Origin: Propionivibrio sp.
Lineage (GTDB): Bacteria; Pseudomonadota; Gammaproteobacteria; Burkholderiales; Rhodocyclaceae
DNA length: 10,754 nucleotides
Assembly: GCA_003249625.1 (NCBI GenBank)
Contig: QKII01000327.1
Location: 1 to 10,754 of the forward strand
Reading direction: 5' to 3'
Below, piece by piece: positions 8,469-10,754 of this stretch. How positions within the stretch are numbered: the stretch's first letter is position 1; every line of letters starts with the position of its first letter. Under the pieces are notes generated by a model. It was not told the DNA's origin. It worked only from the letters and a program-made list of their open reading frames with translations, and made no database searches. The translations under genes were made by a program, and so were the position numbers.

Positions 8469-8540
8469 TAAAGGTTCCTTGAAGTCTCTGAAAATTCGAG
8501 CCGAGAGAATCTTCTACTCAGGCAATATGTTAAAAAAATA

Positions 8541-8625
8541 TGGTGCGAGAGGGGGGACTCGAACCCCCACGCCTTTCGGCGCTGGAACCTAAATCCAGTG
8601 CGTCTACCAATTCCGCCACTCTCGC
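8541..8625 (-). tRNA. tRNA-Leu (anticodon TAG)
   Basis: An 85-base class II tRNA with encoded CCA (8543-8541). The acceptor stem GCGAGAG pairs perfectly with CTCTCGC, followed by discriminator A. The D arm contains TGGCGGAATTGGTAGACGCA. The anticodon arm CTGGA-TTTAGGT-TCCAG carries TAG. A long variable arm (CGCCGAAAGGCG) marks it as leucine type, and the T arm is GGGGG-TTCGAGT-CCCCC. It starts about 11 bases after a good -10 box and lies 72 bases before tig. It probably forms the head of the tig-clpP-clpX transcript and is cut out by RNase P and 3' processing. Confidence 0.97.
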
Positions 8626-8636
8626 GCTAATCGGCC

Positions 8637-8666
8637 ATTCTACCCGAGAACCTTCTATACTGTCAG
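8637..8666 (-). promoter_or_regulatory. Sigma70-type promoter for tRNA-Leu and tig operon
   Basis: On the minus strand CTGACA (8666-8661) is separated by 18 bases from TAGAAT (8642-8637). Each box matches the -35 and -10 consensus at five of six positions. The next bases are GGCC, a GC-rich discriminator of the kind found at tRNA and rRNA promoters under stringent control. The tRNA 5' end follows 11 bases after the -10 box. The boxes are visible in sequence; activity and stringent control are inferred. Confidence 0.75.
8656..8661 (+). promoter_or_regulatory. Possible -10 element of an hpnC promoter
   Basis: TATACT on the plus strand matches the -10 consensus at five of six positions and lies 29 bases before the hpnC ATG. 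No good -35 box is found 16-18 bases upstream (GGCCAT at best). It shares one base with the -35 box of the divergent tRNA-Leu promoter and otherwise falls in that promoter's spacer. It is a candidate only, proposed because hpnC needs a promoter in this 65-base gap. Confidence 0.35.
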
Positions 8667-8690
8667 CCGCCCTCGTTTCACTCCATCGCA

Positions 8691-9500
8691 ATGTCTGTCG
8701 AACACTACGAGAATTTCCCCGTTGCCTCGATTCTTCTGCCCAAACGCCTGCGCCAGCCCATTGAGGCCATCTACCGTTTCGCGCGAGGCGCCGACGACAT
8801 CGCCGACGAGGGCGATGCCAGCGATGAGGAGCGTTTGCTCGGACTCGCCGGCTACAGCGCGGAACTCGATCGCATCGAGAGAGGAATCCCGCCGGAGTCA
8901 TCGAATTTCGCCGAACTGGCCCAGGTTATCCGCGAATGGAGGTTGCCCATCCAGCTGTTTCGCGACCTGCTCGATGCATTTGCACAGGACGTGGTGCAAA
9001 AGCGCTACGTCGACTACGCCGAGTTGCTCGACTATTGCCGCCGCTCCGCCAACCCCGTCGGCCGCCTGCTGCTGCACCTGTTCGACAGGGCTGACGAAGA
9101 GAACCTGCGCCGTTCCGACTGCATCTGTTCTGCGCTGCAACTGATCAATTTCTGGCAGGACATCGCCATCGACTGGAAGAAGGCGCGCGTCTATCTTCCG
9201 CAGGAGGATCTCGCGCGCTTCGGCATCGACGAGCGCCAGATCGCCGATGCAAGCTGCTCGCCGGCGTGGGAGAAGCTGCTGGACTTCGAGGTGAAGCGCT
9301 CGCGGCAATTGATGCTCGCCGGCGCGCCGCTGGTTCATGCACTGTCGGGCCGGTTCGGCTGGGAGATCCGGCTAACCGTGCAGGGCGGCCTGCGTATCCT
9401 GGATCGGATCGAGAAATTACGCGGCGACGTTTTCCGGAAACGCCCCGTGCTCGGTCCCGCCGATTGGCTGCGCATGGCCGCGCGCGCCGCGTTTATGTAA
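8691..9500 (+). CDS. hpnC: HpnC, squalene synthase-family enzyme (hydroxysqualene synthase)
   Basis: The 269-residue protein belongs to the trans-isoprenyl diphosphate synthase, head-to-head (squalene/phytoene synthase) family. The first metal-binding Asp motif is ADDIAD (Asp35, Asp36, Asp39). The second is NFWQDIAIDW (Asp157, Asp161), followed by KKARVYLPQEDLARFG. The N-terminal HYENFPVAS is typical of HpnC. In the known three-enzyme bacterial route HpnC converts presqualene diphosphate, made by HpnD, to hydroxysqualene. No clear Shine-Dalgarno precedes the ATG at 8691, yet this start gives the family's normal N-terminus. It is the first gene of the plus-strand cluster and hpnD follows after 22 bases. 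The split between HpnC and HpnD functions rests on neighbourhood as well as motifs. Confidence 0.92.
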   Translation: MSVEHYENFPVASILLPKRLRQPIEAIYRFARGADDIADEGDASDEERLLGLAGYSAELDRIERGIPPESSNFAELAQVIREWRLPIQLFRDLLDAFAQDVVQKRYVDYAELLDYCRRSANPVGRLLLHLFDRADEENLRRSDCICSALQLINFWQDIAIDWKKARVYLPQEDLARFGIDERQIADASCSPAWEKLLDFEVKRSRQLMLAGAPLVHALSGRFGWEIRLTVQGGLRILDRIEKLRGDVFRKRPVLGPADWLRMAARAAFM

Positions 9501-9522
9501 GATTCGCGGCCAGGACACAACC

Positions 9523-10368
9523 ATGAAACGCCCGATGACCCCCGAAGAATATTGCCAGAACAAGGCCGCATCGAGCGGTTCGAGCTTCTATTACAGCTTC
9601 CTGTTCCTTCCACCGAACCGGCGGCGCGCAATTACCGCGCTGTATGCGTTCTGCCGCGAGGTCGACGACGTTGTCGACGAATGCAAGGACCCACAAGTGG
9701 CTGCCAACAAGCTCGTCTGGTGGCGACAGGAACTCGACCGACTGTACGCGGGAAAGCCGCAGCACCCTGTAACTCAGGCACTACAGGCGGTGCTGGCGGA
9801 ATTCAACCTGCCGCAGGAACAACTGCTGGAAATCATCGACGGCATGGAAATGGACCTGCAGCAGACGCGCTATCTCGATTTCACGGCACTGTCGCTGTAT
9901 TGCTACCGCGTCGCCAGCGTCGTCGGCCTGCTCGCCGCCGAGATCTTCGGCTACAGCGACCGCCAGACGCTGAAGTACGCGCACGATCTGGGCATGGCCT
10001 TCCAGTTGACCAACATCATCCGCGATGTCGGCGAAGATGCGCGCCGTGGCCGTATTTACCTGCCGATGGATGAACTGAAGCGTTTCAACGTTTCGGTCAC
10101 AGACATTTTCGATGCCCGGCAGTCGGACAACTTCCAGAAGCTCATGGAGTTTCAGATTGAACGTGCCGAACGCTATTACGCCCAGGCGCTGAGCCAGTTG
10201 CCGGTGGCCGACCGTAAAGCACAGCGCCCCGGACTGGTCATGGCCGCGATCTATCGCGCACTACTCGACGAGATCAAACGCGACGGCTGCCAAGTGCTCC
10301 GCCAGCGCACGTCCCTCACGCCGCTGCGCAAGCTGTGGCTCGCTTGGCGTACCTGGATCAAGGGGTGA
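9523..10368 (+). CDS. hpnD: HpnD, presqualene diphosphate synthase
   Basis: This 281-residue protein is a second squalene/phytoene synthase-family member. The metal-binding motifs are CREVDDVVDE (Asp48, Asp49, Asp52) and TNIIRDVGEDARRGR (Asp168, Asp172), followed by IYLPMDELKRF. The N-terminal SSFYYSFLFLPPNRRRA is characteristic of the substrate-binding part in this family. HpnD enzymes join two farnesyl diphosphate molecules head-to-head to presqualene diphosphate, the substrate of HpnC. AGGA lies 8 bases before the ATG at 9523. It is more similar to phytoene synthases than HpnC is, so phytoene synthesis is the main alternative, but the hpnC-hpnD-hpnE order argues for squalene. Its TGA stop overlaps the hpnE start. 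Confidence 0.94.
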   Translation: MKRPMTPEEYCQNKAASSGSSFYYSFLFLPPNRRRAITALYAFCREVDDVVDECKDPQVAANKLVWWRQELDRLYAGKPQHPVTQALQAVLAEFNLPQEQLLEIIDGMEMDLQQTRYLDFTALSLYCYRVASVVGLLAAEIFGYSDRQTLKYAHDLGMAFQLTNIIRDVGEDARRGRIYLPMDELKRFNVSVTDIFDARQSDNFQKLMEFQIERAERYYAQALSQLPVADRKAQRPGLVMAAIYRALLDEIKRDGCQVLRQRTSLTPLRKLWLAWRTWIKG

Positions 10369-10754
10369 ACGGTCGCATCGCCGTCATCGGCGGAGGTTGG
10401 GCCGGACTGGCCTGCGCCGTCCAACTCACGGCGGCCGGCCGCCGCGTCTGCGTGTTCGAAGCCGCCCGGCAACTTGGCGGACGCGCCCGACGGGTCATGG
10501 CACATGGCGTCTCGCTCGATAACGGGCAGCACATCCTGATCGGCGCATACCACGAAACCCTGCGCCTGATGCGACTGGCCGGTGCCGACCCGGACACCCT
10601 TCTTGCGCGCCACCCTCTTGAGTTGAACCACCCGGACGGAGGATTCCGGCTGCGTCTGCCGCGCCTGCCAGCCCCGTTCCATCTGGCGATCGGTCTGATG
10701 ACCGCCCGGGGGGCGTCGTGGCGGGAAAAGCTCTCGGCCGCGCGCTTCATGCAA
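10365..10754 (+). CDS. hpnE: HpnE, FAD-dependent hydroxysqualene dehydroxylase (partial, 5' part)
   Basis: An open frame of 130 codons runs from a GTG at 10365 to the window end without a stop, so the gene continues beyond it. The N-terminus reads IAVIGGGWAGLACA, the GxGxxG FAD-binding fold of amine oxidase/phytoene desaturase-type flavoproteins. VFEAARQLGGRARR follows, with the expected acidic residue and GGRA motif, and then LDNGQHILIGAYHET. HpnE reduces hydroxysqualene to squalene with FAD and is the third step after HpnD and HpnC. The start is chosen because the GTG overlaps the hpnD TGA (GTGA), suggesting translational coupling. Purine-rich AAGGG abuts it, and no ATG occurs before the conserved fold. 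The rest of the enzyme cannot be assessed. Confidence 0.92.
   Translation, partial: MNGRIAVIGGGWAGLACAVQLTAAGRRVCVFEAARQLGGRARRVMAHGVSLDNGQHILIGAYHETLRLMRLAGADPDTLLARHPLELNHPDGGFRLRLPRLPAPFHLAIGLMTARGASWREKLSAARFMQ

Noticed and set aside
7257..8471. Plus-strand open frame of 404 codons opposite tig
   Set aside because: Its length is notable, but it mirrors trigger factor codons throughout and shows no domain or convincing start signal.
8530..8540. T run after tRNA-Leu as an intrinsic terminator
   Set aside because: The minus-strand T run is separated from the nearest stem (the T arm) by the acceptor strand and CCA, so there is no proper terminator hairpin.
1..10754. CRISPR arrays, insertion sequences, prophage or toxin-antitoxin genes
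   Set aside because: I saw no regularly spaced direct repeats, transposase or integrase motifs, or small paired genes of these kinds.

Overview
The window looks like chromosomal DNA from a Gram-negative proteobacterium, most probably a betaproteobacterium. The evidence is the gene order tig-clpP-clpX-lon-hupB-ppiD, tRNA genes inserted in that order, the Ala/Ser-rich tail on Lon, and an adjacent hpnC-hpnD-hpnE squalene cluster. A Rhodocyclales-type host is my guess from general familiarity; the sequence alone does not prove it. I see no phage, insertion sequence, CRISPR array or plasmid genes.

Positions 1-8666 are read on the minus strand and form a protein-quality-control block. Going in the direction of transcription (high to low coordinates): a good sigma70-type promoter (8666-8637), tRNA-Leu(TAG), trigger factor (tig), the ClpP protease, its ATPase partner ClpX, then Lon preceded by a sigma32-like heat-shock promoter. 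A strong intrinsic terminator follows lon. Next come the HU gene hupB, a tRNA-Val remnant, tRNA-Asp(GTC) and a terminator, then ppiD (periplasmic, membrane-anchored folding factor) and a final terminator at the left edge. Together these genes cover nascent-chain folding, ATP-dependent proteolysis in the cytoplasm, nucleoid structure, and folding of secreted proteins at the inner membrane.

Positions 8691-10754 are read on the plus strand, divergently from the tRNA-Leu/tig operon. They hold hpnC, hpnD and the start of hpnE, which is cut by the window end. These three enzymes convert farnesyl diphosphate to squalene through presqualene diphosphate and hydroxysqualene, the entry to hopanoid synthesis. 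hpnE begins at a GTG that overlaps the hpnD stop codon.

Most of the window is conserved housekeeping DNA, and I found no convincing undescribed multi-gene system. The observations most worth checking are (1) a tRNA-Val gene with perfect acceptor and D stems but no anticodon arm, (2) a sigma32-like promoter with an overlapping 21-bp palindrome between clpX and lon, and (3) the compact divergent region between tRNA-Leu and hpnC. No stretch longer than 300 bases lacks a gene.
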